64,000 bases of DNA from Acidovorax sp. 69 (GCF_002797445.1 NZ_PGEP01000001.1:124001-188000); one strand, 5' to 3'; positions 31,440-41,145 are shown, counted from the first letter of the stretch. The notes: a model not told the origin generated them from the letters alone. A program made the numbers and translations.

Positions 31440-31955
31440 ATGCACAGGCTAAAAACCCGGCCGCAGTTCCAGGCTGCCATGGCGGGAGGCACTGTCTCCC
31501 GCACAGCGCATTTTGCGTTGCACCGCCTGGTGCTGGACGCCGACGGCAGCACTGTTGCCATCCAAGCCACTGGTGTTCCGGTGACGGTTGCACCCACAGG
31601 GCCCGGTTCCTTGCCGTCAACGCAAGGGCCGCAGGCCCTGTTTGCCGTACAGGGTGTCTGGCTGGGTGCCATGGTGCCCAAGCGCTGGGCGCGCCGTGCG
31701 GTGACGCGCAATGCCATCAAGCGGCAGATATATACCGTGGGCGCCACATTCGAGGCGCGGCTTCCGCAGGCGGCCCATGTCGTGCGGTTGCGCACGGCCT
31801 TCGATCGCAAGCAGTTTGTCAGTGCCACGTCCGACCAGCTCAAGCAGGCGGTGCGCGCCGAGCTGCTGCAGCTGTTCGGATACGCCGCTCGGCGGTCTGC
31901 CGGTGCGATGGTTCCCCCCACTTCGCTGGCCGCGTCAGAGGCCGTTGCTCCATGA
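31440..31955 (+). CDS. rnpA: ribonuclease P protein component
   Basis: Protein subunit of RNase P, which matures tRNA 5' ends together with the M1 RNA. The 171 residues include the RNA-binding signature KRWARRAVTRNAIKRQI (the RNR motif) and the N-terminal MHRLKTRPQFQAAM. It is longer than the roughly 120 residues of E. coli because of a Pro/Thr-rich insertion around residues 45-65 and a C-terminal extension. It lies 63 bases after rpmH and overlaps yidD by four bases (ATGA). Confidence 0.94.
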   Translation: MHRLKTRPQFQAAMAGGTVSRTAHFALHRLVLDADGSTVAIQATGVPVTVAPTGPGSLPSTQGPQALFAVQGVWLGAMVPKRWARRAVTRNAIKRQIYTVGATFEARLPQAAHVVRLRTAFDRKQFVSATSDQLKQAVRAELLQLFGYAARRSAGAMVPPTSLAASEAVAP

Positions 31956-32254
31956 TGCAGCGCCTGTTGATCGGTGTGGTCAAGAGCTATCGGCTGTTTC
32001 TCAGCCCGTGGCTGGGTTCGGCCTGTCGGTTCGAGCCGACTTGTTCAGCTTATTCGCTGCAGGCGCTGGAACAGCACGGCGCGGCAGCGGGCAGTTATCT
32101 CACGGTGCGCAGGCTGGTACGCTGCCACCCTTGGTGTGAGGGGGGCCACGATCCGGTTCCTCCGGGCCTGCAAGACCTGCCGCGCAGCCTGCGGCTTTTC
32201 TCACGGCTCCATCCTTCCACCACCCAATCATCCTCACCAAAGAAGTCTTCATGA
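31952..32254 (+). CDS. yidD: membrane protein insertion efficiency factor YidD
   Basis: Small inner-membrane-associated protein that assists YidC. The 100 residues contain the hallmark RLFLSPWLGSACRFEPTCSAYSLQAL-type segment (residues 13 to 40) with three conserved cysteines, and RRLVRCHPWCEGGHDPVP. ATG 31952 overlaps the rnpA stop; a second ATG follows immediately. The stop overlaps yidC by four bases, so rnpA, yidD and yidC are translationally chained. Confidence 0.95.
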   Translation: MMQRLLIGVVKSYRLFLSPWLGSACRFEPTCSAYSLQALEQHGAAAGSYLTVRRLVRCHPWCEGGHDPVPPGLQDLPRSLRLFSRLHPSTTQSSSPKKSS

Positions 32255-33957
32255 ACGACATTCGCCGCACCATCCTGTGGGTGATTTTTGGCTTTTCCAT
32301 GGTTTTGCTGTGGGACAAGTGGCAATTGCATAACGGCCACAAGGCCACGTTTTTCCCCACCACGCCAGCCGCGACTGCGCCAGCCGTGACGGGCGGGGCC
32401 TCCAGCGCCGCAGGTGCGGCCAGTGTTCCTGCTTCCACCAGCGCACCAGCGGCCCCTGTCGCCCAAGGCGCCTCGGCGGTGCCCGGCCAGCCCGCAGCTG
32501 TGGCGGCTGCCGCGCGCGAGCGCATTGAGGTCAAAACCGACTTGTACCGCCTGGTTTTTGACAGCGAGGGTGGCTCGCTCACCCAGGCCGAGCTGCTCAA
32601 GCACGCCGACATGACCGACAAGACCCGCAATTTTCTGTTGCTGGACGAGAGCGCACAGCGCGTCTACGTCGCGCAGACGGGTCTGATCGGTGGCACCTTT
32701 CCCACCCACAAGACGGTGATGACGGCTGTGCCCGGCCCACGTGAGCTCAAGGATGGACAGGATGAGTTGAGCATCCGCTTCGAATCTCCCAGCCAGGGTG
32801 GGGTGAAGCTGGTCAAGACCTGGACCATCAAACGTGGCGTCTACGACATCGCCGTCAAGCACGAGATCGTCAATACTGGCAGCGCAGCCGTGTCGCCCCA
32901 GCTGTATCTGCAACTGGTGCGTGATGGCAACAAGCCGCCCGGCGAGTCGTCGTTCTACTCCACCTTCACGGGCCCTGCGGTTTTCACCGAGGCCAAGAAG
33001 TACCAGAAGATCGAATTCAAGGACATCGAAAGCGGCAAGGTCGATATCCCCAAGGATTCGCCCAATGGTTATGCGGCCATGGTGCAGCATTATTTTGCGA
33101 CGGCCTGGTTGCTGGCCGACGGCGTGCCACGCGAGCCTTTCGTCCGCAAAGTGGACACCAACCTGTACTCGGTCGGCATGCTGACCTCGCTGGGCACGAT
33201 CGAGCCGGGCGCTACCAAGACCCTGGACGCGCGCTTGTTCGCGGGCCCACAGGTCGAGACCATGATGGAAAAACTGTACCCTGGCCTGGAGTTGGTCAAG
33301 GATTACGGCTGGCTCACCATCCTGTCCAAGCCGCTGTACTGGCTGCTGGATCAGCTGCACAAGCTGCTGAACAACTGGGGCTGGTCCATCGTCGCTCTGG
33401 TGCTGCTGCTGAAGATCATGTTCTATTGGCTCAATGCCAAGGCCTATGCCAGCATGGCCAAGATGAAAGCCATCAACCCCAAGATCACCGAGATGCGTGA
33501 GCGGCTGAAGGATAAGCCGCAGCAGATGCAGCAGGAGATGATGCGCATCTACCGCGAGGAGAAGGTCAACCCCATGGGTGGCTGTTTCCCCATCATGATC
33601 CAGATTCCGGTGTTCATTGCCTTGTACTGGGTGTTGCTGTCCAGCGTGGAAATGCGCAACGCACCCTGGATCGGCTGGATTCATGACCTGTCCGCACCCG
33701 ATCCGTTCTTCATCCTGCCCTTGTTGATGACGGCCAGCTCGCTGCTGCAGACCGCGCTGAACCCCGCGCCGCCAGACCCGATGCAGGCCAAGATGATGTG
33801 GTTCATGCCGCTGATCTTCAGCGTGATGTTCTTCTTCTTCCCGGCCGGCCTGGTGCTGTACTGGCTGACCAACAACATCTTGTCGATTGCACAGCAGTGG
33901 CTGATCAACACCCGCATGGGCGTGCCACCGCAGTTCAACCTGCCCAGTTTCAAGTGA
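32251..33957 (+). CDS. yidC: membrane protein insertase YidC
   Basis: Inserts and folds inner-membrane proteins, alone or with SecYEG. The 568 residues have an N-terminal membrane anchor (TILWVIFGFSMVLLWDKW) and an Ala/Pro-rich linker (residues 35-85). A large periplasmic beta domain spans about 90-350. The conserved five-helix core contains GWSIVALVLLLKIMFYWL, CFPIMIQIPVFIALYWVL and FFPAGLVLYWLTNNILSI. Length and order match the Gram-negative type. An intrinsic terminator follows 43 bases after the stop. Confidence 0.98.
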   Translation: MNDIRRTILWVIFGFSMVLLWDKWQLHNGHKATFFPTTPAATAPAVTGGASSAAGAASVPASTSAPAAPVAQGASAVPGQPAAVAAAARERIEVKTDLYRLVFDSEGGSLTQAELLKHADMTDKTRNFLLLDESAQRVYVAQTGLIGGTFPTHKTVMTAVPGPRELKDGQDELSIRFESPSQGGVKLVKTWTIKRGVYDIAVKHEIVNTGSAAVSPQLYLQLVRDGNKPPGESSFYSTFTGPAVFTEAKKYQKIEFKDIESGKVDIPKDSPNGYAAMVQHYFATAWLLADGVPREPFVRKVDTNLYSVGMLTSLGTIEPGATKTLDARLFAGPQVETMMEKLYPGLELVKDYGWLTILSKPLYWLLDQLHKLLNNWGWSIVALVLLLKIMFYWLNAKAYASMAKMKAINPKITEMRERLKDKPQQMQQEMMRIYREEKVNPMGGCFPIMIQIPVFIALYWVLLSSVEMRNAPWIGWIHDLSAPDPFFILPLLMTASSLLQTALNPAPPDPMQAKMMWFMPLIFSVMFFFFPAGLVLYWLTNNILSIAQQWLINTRMGVPPQFNLPSFK

Positions 33958-34000
33958 TGCGCCAGCGGCAACGCTGACACTACTCCTGAACTGAATCCCC

Positions 34001-34026
34001 AAAAGGCCGCGCAAGCGGCCTTTTTT
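34001..34026 (+). terminator. intrinsic terminator after yidC
   Basis: AAGGCCGC (34003-34010), loop GCAA, then GCGGCCTT and a further TTTT. A strong 8-bp stem with a T run closes the rpmH-yidC unit before mnmE. Confidence 0.92.
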
Positions 34027-34052
34027 CTGACCACCCTGTAAAGTGCCTGCCC

Positions 34053-35483
34053 ATGCTTGCCCGCCACCACGACCCCATCGTTGCCATCGCCACAGCTCCG
34101 GGGCGCGGGGCTGTCGGCATCGTTCGGGTCTCTGGCCGCTCCATCGGGGCGCTGGTGCAAGCCCTCTGTGGGCGGGCGCTGAAAGCGCGCGAGGCCACGT
34201 ACCTGCCCTTTCGTGATGTGCAGGGCCAGGCCATCGACCAGGGTCTTGCCTTGTATTTCCCGGGCCCGCACAGCTACACCGGCGAGGACGTGCTGGAACT
34301 GCAGGCCCATGGCGGCCCCGTGGTGTTGCAGCTGCTGCTGGCACGCTGCCTGGAGGCGGGCGCCGCCACCGATGGTGCCACGGGCCAGCCCTGCCTGCCG
34401 GGCCTGCGGGTGGCGCAGCCGGGGGAATTCACCGAGCGCGCATTCCTGAACGACAAGATCGACCTGGCCCAGGCCGAGGCGATTGCCGACCTGATCGACG
34501 CCAGCACCGAGGCGGCAGCCCGCAGCGCCAGCCGCTCATTGACGGGGGCTTTCTCCACAGAGATTCACGGACTGCGCGATGCCCTTGTCCACCTGCGCAT
34601 GCTGGTGGAGGCCACGCTCGATTTTCCTGAAGAGGAAATCGACTTTCTGCGCAAGGCAGACGCGCATGGACAGCTCTTGAAATTGCAGCAAACACTGGCC
34701 TCGGTGATGCAGCGCGCGCGCCAGGGCGTACTGCTGCGCGAGGGCATCAAGGTCGTCATTGCCGGCCAGCCCAATGCGGGCAAAAGCTCGCTGCTCAACG
34801 CGCTGGCGGGGGCCGAGCTGGCCATCGTCACACCCATTGCCGGCACCACGCGCGACAAGGTGCAACAGACCATTCAGATCGAAGGCGTTCCCCTGCACAT
34901 CATCGATACGGCAGGCCTGCGCGACAGCGACGACGAGGTCGAGCGCATCGGCATCGCCCGGGCCTGGGACGAGATTGCGGGAGCCGATGCCGTGCTCTTT
35001 CTGCACGACCTGTCACGCCAGAGTGCTCCTGAATATGTAGCTGCTGACGCAGATATAGAAAGCGCATTGGCGCAAAAACTGCCTTCAAACATTCCCGTGA
35101 TCGATGTCTGGAACAAGCTGGACTGCGCCACCGGTACGGCAGCACCCTCCGGCCCTGGGGGTACAGAACGCCCCGCCGTGCACCTGTCGGCACGCACTGG
35201 CCAGGGGCTGGATGGCCTGCGGCGCCTGCTGCTGGAGGTGGCGGGCTGGCAGTCGGCGCCCGAAGGCGTGTACATCGCCCGCGCCCGCCATGTGGAGGCG
35301 CTGCAGGCGGTGTCCGCCCACCTGCAGGAGTCCTTTGACCAGTTGCAGGCCCGAAACCCGGCGCTGGATCTGCTGGCCGAGGAGTTGCGCCTGGCGCAGA
35401 ACGCGCTGAACGCCATCACCGGAGAGTTCACCTCGGATGACCTGCTGGGCGTCATCTTCTCCAGCTTCTGTATCGGCAAATAG
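34053..35483 (+). CDS. mnmE: tRNA modification GTPase MnmE
   Basis: With MnmG forms the 5-carboxymethylaminomethyl modification at wobble uridine 34. The 476 residues begin with the folate-binding TrmE domain ([22 protein letters not shown]). The G domain includes [16 protein letters not shown] (P-loop), the DTAGLRDS switch and the diverged guanine-specificity region WNKLD. The C-terminus ends CIGK, where the cysteine is catalytic. It starts 27 bases after the yidC terminator, so it needs its own promoter. A degenerate palindromic element is translated inside the G domain as [19 protein letters not shown]. Confidence 0.97.
   Translation: MLARHHDPIVAIATAPGRGAVGIVRVSGRSIGALVQALCGRALKAREATYLPFRDVQGQAIDQGLALYFPGPHSYTGEDVLELQAHGGPVVLQLLLARCLEAGAATDGATGQPCLPGLRVAQPGEFTERAFLNDKIDLAQAEAIADLIDASTEAAARSASRSLTGAFSTEIHGLRDALVHLRMLVEATLDFPEEEIDFLRKADAHGQLLKLQQTLASVMQRARQGVLLREGIKVVIAGQPNAGKSSLLNALAGAELAIVTPIAGTTRDKVQQTIQIEGVPLHIIDTAGLRDSDDEVERIGIARAWDEIAGADAVLFLHDLSRQSAPEYVAADADIESALAQKLPSNIPVIDVWNKLDCATGTAAPSGPGGTERPAVHLSARTGQGLDGLRRLLLEVAGWQSAPEGVYIARARHVEALQAVSAHLQESFDQLQARNPALDLLAEELRLAQNALNAITGEFTSDDLLGVIFSSFCIGK
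35024..35090 (+). repeat. dispersed palindromic element inside mnmE (degenerate copy 6)
   Basis: TGCTCCTGAATATGTAGC, TGCTGACGCAGATATAGAA, AGCGCATTGGCGCAAAAACTG, ending CCTTCAAAC. The 67-base length and the positions of the GCTCC, TAGCTGCT, AGCGC and TTCAAAC blocks match the intergenic copy at 3375. It falls between the switch and the NKxD motif of the G domain, a variable stretch. Confidence 0.55.
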
Positions 35484-35564
35484 CGACCGTTGGTCGTCTT
35501 ATGTTGTAAACGGACGTAAACAGCGCTTGTGCCTGATCTGTAACAACGTTACTTTCGGTGGACC

Positions 35565-36059
35565 ATGAATGTTTCCACGACTGTGACCCCCTCCAAGGTA
35601 GACCTGAAAGGTCTGATTGACGCCATTGCGCAGACCACGGCGGAGGACAGCATGACCAACCCGCTGACTCCCGCGCAATGGGAGGTGTTGTCGTCTTACC
35701 TGCTGCCCGTGGTGATGCCTGCCGGGCAGGTGCTTTTCACCCAGGGAGCCACGGACCGCACCTTGTATCTGGTCGAAAGCGGCAGTTTGAGCGTGCATTA
35801 CCAGGATGAAAAGGAACGCTTGCGTCTGGCCATCGTGGGCGCCGGGTCTGTGGTGGGCGAAGGCGCATTCTTTTCACACCGTGTACGCAGCGCCACGGTC
35901 CAAGCCAGCGCACCTTCCAAGCTGTGGAGCCTGACGGCCATCCGCTTCACCGAGCTGACCAATCGCCAGCCTGCCATCGCCCTGGGTCTGGCCATGGCTG
36001 CAGGTGCGGTGCTGGCCAAGCGCCTGGGCAACCGCCGTCGCCGCGTTGCAGCCACCTGA
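35565..36059 (+). CDS. cyclic-nucleotide-binding-domain protein without DNA-binding domain
   Basis: The 164-residue product has one CRP-type effector beta-roll: PAGQVLFTQGATDRTLYLVESGSLSVH is the first half (residues 52-78) and the phosphate-binding-cassette-like VVGEGAFFSHRVRSATVQA the second. No helix-turn-helix follows; instead the chain ends in an Ala-rich helix and a basic tail KRLGNRRRRVAAT. It may bind cyclic nucleotides or serve as a protein interaction module; the partner is unknown. It follows mnmE by 81 bases and is closed by an intrinsic terminator. Confidence 0.82.
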   Translation: MNVSTTVTPSKVDLKGLIDAIAQTTAEDSMTNPLTPAQWEVLSSYLLPVVMPAGQVLFTQGATDRTLYLVESGSLSVHYQDEKERLRLAIVGAGSVVGEGAFFSHRVRSATVQASAPSKLWSLTAIRFTELTNRQPAIALGLAMAAGAVLAKRLGNRRRRVAAT

Positions 36060-36080
36060 CAGGTGCGGCGGGTTGATGGC

Positions 36081-36104
36081 CCCCCGGGCTTTTTCGGGGG
36101 CTTT
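36081..36104 (+). terminator. intrinsic terminator
   Basis: CCCCCG (36081-36086) pairs with CGGGGG (36095-36100), followed by CTTT. It lies 22 bases after the cyclic-nucleotide-binding gene. Confidence 0.7.
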
Positions 36105-36169
36105 GGGCTTGTGGTGCGCTGTACACTCGATTGGGATTTTGTCCAGGCACCGTTCGAAGAAAGCAAGCC

Positions 36170-37066
36170 ATGTCCCTGTTCAGCTGGTTCAGCCGCAAAC
36201 CCGCCTCTCCCAAGCCACGACCAGCGGCCGAACCATCCGGCTTGCTGAATGCCGATGCCACCGTGCCGCTCAATCCGGGCCGTCTGGGCAAACCGTTGGT
36301 GGAGCCACTGCCGCCCGAACATGCCGCCAATCGCAAGAACGAGCGCATGGAACGCCGCGAGTTGCTGTACACCGTGGTACGCGACGCGATGGTGCGTGCC
36401 GGTGTGCTCTCGGCCAGTTACAAATTCAAGGTGCTGTCGCTGGACCAGCGGGGGCGCCAGTTTCTGGTGATGATGGATCTGGCGCGCGAATTTGGGGGCG
36501 AAACCGTCCGGCTGAGCGAAATCGAAGCGTTGATCGCCCAGACGGCCAAGGCCCGATACGACATCCTGGTGACCGCTGTCTATTGGCGCATCAATGACCA
36601 TGTGGCCGTTGGTATTCCCCAGAAGGGCGTCGCGCCCCTGGGGGCTGGACTGCCTGTGGCAGCAGCGCCCGTGGCGGTCAAGCGCCCGCCAGCGGTTGCG
36701 GCTCCCGCACCCGTAGCCCCTTTGCGCTCTGCGGCACCTGTTGTGGCTGCTGCCCCCATACGGCCCCCAGTGGCCCCAGCTGTGGCACCGGCGCCCTTGG
36801 TCGCGCCCGCTCCTTTGGCTGCCCAACGCCCCGCCTCGCGTTTCGAGCCGATTGAAGCGGACGAGGTAGCGGCTTTCAAGCGCGCGTTGGCCAATGCGGG
36901 GGGCGCCACGGCCACCCCTGCAGCGGCCGCAAGGCCCGGTGTCCCGGTGCGATCAGGGCCTCTGTTGCCACCGTCCCAGCCCACGGGTTTTGAAGACACA
37001 GAAATGCCCGGTGCCGATGGCCCCGCACCCGATCTGAGCAGTACCCAGTACGGCGAGTTGAACTGA
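36170..37066 (+). CDS. conserved hypothetical protein with proline/alanine-rich tail
   Basis: Function not recognised. The 298-residue product begins MSLFSWFSRKPASPKPRP. A compact, probably folded region spans about 55-150 (RMERRELLYTVVRDAMVRAG, YKFKVLSLDQRGRQFLVMMDL, LSEIEALIAQTAKARYDI, VTAVYWRIND). It then continues as about 90 residues of Ala/Pro/Val-rich low-complexity sequence before an acidic end (EMPGADGPAPDLSSTQYGEL). The folded part resembles nothing I can name; similar proteins seem to occur in related genomes next to mnmE, which is from memory only. GAAGAAAGC before the ATG may be the ribosome binding site. A terminator follows. Confidence 0.75.
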   Translation: MSLFSWFSRKPASPKPRPAAEPSGLLNADATVPLNPGRLGKPLVEPLPPEHAANRKNERMERRELLYTVVRDAMVRAGVLSASYKFKVLSLDQRGRQFLVMMDLAREFGGETVRLSEIEALIAQTAKARYDILVTAVYWRINDHVAVGIPQKGVAPLGAGLPVAAAPVAVKRPPAVAAPAPVAPLRSAAPVVAAAPIRPPVAPAVAPAPLVAPAPLAAQRPASRFEPIEADEVAAFKRALANAGGATATPAAAARPGVPVRSGPLLPPSQPTGFEDTEMPGADGPAPDLSSTQYGELN

Positions 37067-37090
37067 TCTTCCCCGGCCGCGTGGGCTGCC

Positions 37091-37118
37091 AAGCCCTCCC
37101 TGTGGAGGGCTTTTTTTT
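37091..37118 (+). terminator. intrinsic terminator
   Basis: AAGCCCTCC (37091-37099), loop CTGT, GGAGGGCTT and a run of eight T in total. It lies 24 bases after the Pro/Ala-rich hypothetical gene and precedes the convergent apt. Confidence 0.92.
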
Positions 37119-37156
37119 GCACAGGGTGCCACAGGCGCCGCGATGGGCGCCAGGCC

Positions 37157-37711
37157 CTAGTGTCCCGCGAAATCCACCAAGGTGAACAGCGGGAGCCCCG
37201 AATCGCGCAGGCGTTGCGAGCCGCCCAGTTCTGGCAAATCCACAATCGCGGCCCCCTCGGTGACGGTGGCACCCAGCTTTTCGAGCAACTTCTTGCCTGC
37301 CATCATGGTGCCGCCCGTCGCAATCAGATCGTCGATCAGCAAGACCCGGTCGCCCGCCTTCACGGCATCTGTGTGCAGCTCCACCGTGGCGCTGCCATAT
37401 TCGAGTTCATAGGTTTCCTCAACCGTGGTGAAGGGCAGTTTGCCTTTCTTGCGGATGGGCACAAACCCCACGTTCAGTTCGTAGGCCACCACGGCGCCCA
37501 GAATGAAGCCACGCGCGTCCAGACCCGCCACTACATCGGGGCGAAGGGCCTTGTCCATATAGCGGTGCACAAAGGCGTCGATCAACACGCGAAACACCTT
37601 GGGGTCTTGCAGCAGCGGTGTGATGTCGCGGAACTGCACACCCGGCGCAGGCCAGTCGGGGACGGTACGGATGTGCTGGCGAAGATAGTCGTTGACGCTG
37701 AGTGGCTGCAT
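37157..37711 (-). CDS. apt: adenine phosphoribosyltransferase
   Basis: Purine salvage: adenine plus PRPP gives AMP and pyrophosphate. The 184 residues include [28 protein letters not shown] and the PRPP-binding loop [14 protein letters not shown], all typical of type I phosphoribosyltransferases. Length is normal. The start [15 protein letters not shown] is at 37711. It is divergent from the GGDEF-EAL gene across 211 bases in which no specific operator was recognised. Confidence 0.97.
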   Translation of the reverse strand: MQPLSVNDYLRQHIRTVPDWPAPGVQFRDITPLLQDPKVFRVLIDAFVHRYMDKALRPDVVAGLDARGFILGAVVAYELNVGFVPIRKKGKLPFTTVEETYELEYGSATVELHTDAVKAGDRVLLIDDLIATGGTMMAGKKLLEKLGATVTEGAAIVDLPELGGSQRLRDSGLPLFTLVDFAGH

Positions 37712-37922
37712 GGGAGGTGGGTTGCAAGGTAGACAAAAAGAGCCTGTGGTGGCTCGGGCAGGGCGCCGCAGGCGCGGCCGGTGCAGGAGTGTAAACAGCC
37801 TGCCTTGCGCGCATCCAGGCGCCCCAAAGTGCCGTCACCTGCCCCCATAATGTTTCACTGTTGTTACACCCCACTGCGCGGCCGGTTTTCTGGCGGTAGC
37901 TTCATCCATCGAAGATTGGCCT

Positions 37923-40900
37923 ATGCCCATCTCAGTCCTGCTGATCGAAAGCGATCCTCACCACGCGCAAGCCGTGGTGGGTGCGCTGGCAGACCCGTGG
38001 TCGGGCTGGCGGGTGGACGTCTCTGTGTCGCTGGCCGATGCAAGTGCGTATCTGGCGGTCCATCGGCCTGACATTGTGCTGGCGGCGCAAAGCACCATGG
38101 GGGGTTCCGCCTTCGACCTGCTGCCGCTGCTCGACGGCGTGCCTGCCATCATCGTCGTGCGCATGGGGGCAGAAACCCATGCCGCCCAGGCCATGCGCCA
38201 CGGCTTTGACGATTTCACGGTGCAAGACCCCTCGCTGGACTATCTGCTCACGGTGCCTGCGCAGATTGAGGCGGTGCTGGAGCGCAGCTCCAGCCTGCGG
38301 GCCCGGCGCGCAGCGGAGGCCATGCTGACACGCCAGCACCGGCTGCTGCAGGCCATCTCGCGCGCCCAGGCGATGTTCATAGCCAGCTCCGGCCCCCGCG
38401 CCGCGTTCGAGGCGCTGCTGGAAGAGCTGATGTCCCTGACGCAGAGCGCTTTTGGCCTGGTGGGCCAGGTACAGCGCGCGGACGACGGGCACCCTTATCT
38501 GCGCGTTCATGCCATGACCGACATCAGCTGGGACACGGCCTCCCGCGAGCGTTATGCACAACACGCCGAGGCCGGCATGGTGTTCGACAACCTGCGCTCG
38601 CTGGTGGGCGCAGCCCTGGTGTCGGGCGAGCCCGTCATCAGCAACGACGCCCACCATGATGTCCGGGGGGTTGGCACACCACCGGGGCACCCCACACTGC
38701 GCACCTACCTGGGGTTGCCCATTCATGCGGCGGGCGAATTGGTGGCCATGGTGGGCCTTGCCAACCGCAGCGAGGGGTACTCGCTGGCCGACGTGCAATT
38801 CCTGCAGCCCTTGCTCAACACCGTGGGACAACTGGAGATGGCCCGGCGCGCCGCGCTGGCCCGCAGCGCCGTGGAGACCGAACTGGCGCACACCAGCGCC
38901 CTGCTGGCCGAAAAGACCCAGGCACTGGAGGTCACCTTGGCCAGCGTGTCCCAGGGCATCACCAATGTCGATGCCGAAGGGCGCATCCGGGTCTACAACC
39001 GGCGTTACCTGGAGCTGCTGGATCTGCCTGAGCCCCTGTTGGCCACACAGCCCAAGGTGGAAGAGGTGGTGCGTTTCCAGACCGAGCGGGGGGATTTTGG
39101 CCCGGGGTTCCAGCTCATCGAGCCCATGGCGCGCAACTACGTGGCTGCGGAATACGCGGCCCACGGCGGGCTTCTCTCCATGCCTGACACTTATGTGCGG
39201 CGCACACACACGGGTCGCTATATCGAAGTGCGCACCTGCACCCTGGAGCCCGGTGGGCGCGTTCGCACTTTCACGGATGTCACCGATTACCTGAGCACTC
39301 TGGAGGCCCTGCGCCTGAGCGAGGCCCGCTGGCGCAGCCTCACGCAGCTGTCGTCGGACTGGTACTGGGAGCAGGATGCGCAGTTCCGCTTTGTGCGGCT
39401 GGACGGCAATCCCCACCACGCGACCGGCGTGCCCGACGAAATGCACTACGGCTTGGCCCGTTGGGAGCTGCCCGACACCTTTGTGAAAGAGGGCCAGTGG
39501 CGCGACCACCGCGCGCAACTGGAGGCACACCAGGTATTCCACGACTTCGAGATGCAGCGGCTGACCCGGGAGGGCAAACCTGTCTGGGTGTCGATCAGCG
39601 GCGAACCGATCTTTGATGCGGAAGGCGATTTCACTGGCTACCGGGGTGTGGCGCGTGACATCACCGAGCGCAAACTGGCCGAGGCCGAGATCCAGCGCCT
39701 GGCGTTCTACGACGAACTCACCGGCCTGCCCAACCGGCGGCTGTTGATGGACCGGCTGGAGCGTGCGGTGAGCGTCAGCACCCGTGAAGGCAGCCGGGGG
39801 GCTTTGTTGTTCTTGGATCTTGACAACTTCAAGGGCATCAACGACACCATGGGCCACGAGTGGGGAGACCGGCTCCTGGTGCAGGTGGGCGGCCGGGTGA
39901 GTGCCAGTGTGCGCGCTACCGACACCGTGGCGCGCCTGGGAGGTGACGAGTTCGTGGTGGTGGTTCAGGGCCTGCACGCCGAGGAAGCCGAGGCCGCCGT
40001 CGAAGCCGAGGCGGTGGCGCAGAAGGTGTTGGTGGCGCTGAACCAGCCCTACCAGGTGGAAGGCTGCGAGATGCACAGCACGCCCAGCATCGGCATCGCC
40101 CTGTTCCAGGACGCGCATCAGCCAGTGCAGGAGTTGCTCAAGCGTGCCGACCTGGCCATGTACCAGGCCAAGGCACAGGGGCGCAACACGCTGTGCTTTT
40201 TTGACCCCGCCATGCAGGCGGCGGCATCCGCGCGCTCTGCCCTGGAAGGCGATATCCGGCAGGGCATCCTGCGCAACGAGTTCTTGCTGCACTACCAGCC
40301 CGTGGTGGATGAGGCTGGCCAGTTGCTGGGTGCTGAAGCCCTGGTGCGCTGGAACCATCCACAGCGCGGCATGGTGTCGCCTGCAGACTTTATCCCGCTG
40401 GCCGAGCAGACGGGGCTCATCCTGCCCCTGGGCCGGCAGGTGCTGGCCATGGCCTGCAGCCAGTTGGCGCAGTGGGCCGTCCACCCGTCAGCCGCCAGCT
40501 GGAGCCTGGCCGTGAACGTGAGTGCGCAAGAGTTCCGGCAGCCCGATTTTGTGCAAGACGTACTCACCGTGCTGCGCGAGTCGGGGGCCGACGCGCGGCG
40601 GCTCAAGCTGGAACTCACGGAAAGCCTGCTGCTTCACGATGTGGAGGACAGCATCCTCAAGATGCAGGCCCTGCGCACGCTGGGGGTAGGCTTTTCGCTC
40701 GATGATTTTGGCACCGGCTATTCCTCGCTCTCGTACCTCAAGCGCCTGCCGCTGGACCAGCTCAAGATCGACCAGAGTTTTGTGCGCGATGTGCTCACCG
40801 ACCCCAACGACGCCACCATTGCCTGCACCATCATCACGCTGGCGCGCAGTCTGGGCCTGGACGTGGTGGCCGAGGGGGTGGAGACGGAAGGCCAGCGCGC

Positions 40901-40976
40901 GTTCTTGCTGCGCAACGGTTGCCGCCAGTTCCAGGGCTACCTGTTCGGGCGGCCCGGGCCTGCAGAGCTGCTGTAA
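37923..40976 (+). CDS. multidomain GGDEF-EAL c-di-GMP protein with receiver-like, GAF and PAS domains
   Basis: Likely dual diguanylate cyclase/phosphodiesterase of 1017 residues, cytoplasmic (no membrane segment). Domains in order: a receiver-like domain 1-130, opening MPISVLLIESDPHHAQA; GAF about 155-310; a coiled linker; a PAS near 340-450; a second PAS near 470-590 with a PAC motif GEPIFDAEGDFTGYRGV; GGDEF about 600-770 with intact RLGGDEFVVVV; and EAL about 780-1015 with GAEALVRWNHP, ELTESLLL and DDFGTGYSSLSYLKRL. The active motifs of both enzymatic domains are present, so activity may be switched by the sensory domains. The stop codon abuts a palindromic repeat. Confidence 0.93.
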   Translation: MPISVLLIESDPHHAQAVVGALADPWSGWRVDVSVSLADASAYLAVHRPDIVLAAQSTMGGSAFDLLPLLDGVPAIIVVRMGAETHAAQAMRHGFDDFTVQDPSLDYLLTVPAQIEAVLERSSSLRARRAAEAMLTRQHRLLQAISRAQAMFIASSGPRAAFEALLEELMSLTQSAFGLVGQVQRADDGHPYLRVHAMTDISWDTASRERYAQHAEAGMVFDNLRSLVGAALVSGEPVISNDAHHDVRGVGTPPGHPTLRTYLGLPIHAAGELVAMVGLANRSEGYSLADVQFLQPLLNTVGQLEMARRAALARSAVETELAHTSALLAEKTQALEVTLASVSQGITNVDAEGRIRVYNRRYLELLDLPEPLLATQPKVEEVVRFQTERGDFGPGFQLIEPMARNYVAAEYAAHGGLLSMPDTYVRRTHTGRYIEVRTCTLEPGGRVRTFTDVTDYLSTLEALRLSEARWRSLTQLSSDWYWEQDAQFRFVRLDGNPHHATGVPDEMHYGLARWELPDTFVKEGQWRDHRAQLEAHQVFHDFEMQRLTREGKPVWVSISGEPIFDAEGDFTGYRGVARDITERKLAEAEIQRLAFYDELTGLPNRRLLMDRLERAVSVSTREGSRGALLFLDLDNFKGINDTMGHEWGDRLLVQVGGRVSASVRATDTVARLGGDEFVVVVQGLHAEEAEAAVEAEAVAQKVLVALNQPYQVEGCEMHSTPSIGIALFQDAHQPVQELLKRADLAMYQAKAQGRNTLCFFDPAMQAAASARSALEGDIRQGILRNEFLLHYQPVVDEAGQLLGAEALVRWNHPQRGMVSPADFIPLAEQTGLILPLGRQVLAMACSQLAQWAVHPSAASWSLAVNVSAQEFRQPDFVQDVLTVLRESGADARRLKLELTESLLLHDVEDSILKMQALRTLGVGFSLDDFGTGYSSLSYLKRLPLDQLKIDQSFVRDVLTDPNDATIACTIITLARSLGLDVVAEGVETEGQRAFLLRNGCRQFQGYLFGRPGPAELL

Positions 40977-41062
40977 ATTGCTATTAAAAATATAGCTTTT
41001 CGCGCATATTGCAAAAGGGCGGATTCAAGTCCAAGCGCTAGCAGTCAATTTCATTCAAATTG
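40975..41062 (+). repeat. dispersed palindromic element, copy 7 (extended)
   Basis: AAATTGCTATTAAAAATATAGC begins within the TAA stop of the GGDEF-EAL gene. A diverged stem CGCGCATATTGC and an extra segment with GATTCAAGTCC follow, then AAGCGCTAGCAGTCAATTTCA and TTCAAAT. It is longer than other copies and may be two overlapping or rearranged elements. It lies between convergent genes. Confidence 0.7.
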
Positions 41063-41145
41063 GGCGCTGACCTGTGCAAAGGCACGCCCTGGGCAAGAGA
41101 TGCCAAGCCAGTGTCGCCCCGCAGCGCCTGGGGGGATGGACTGTG

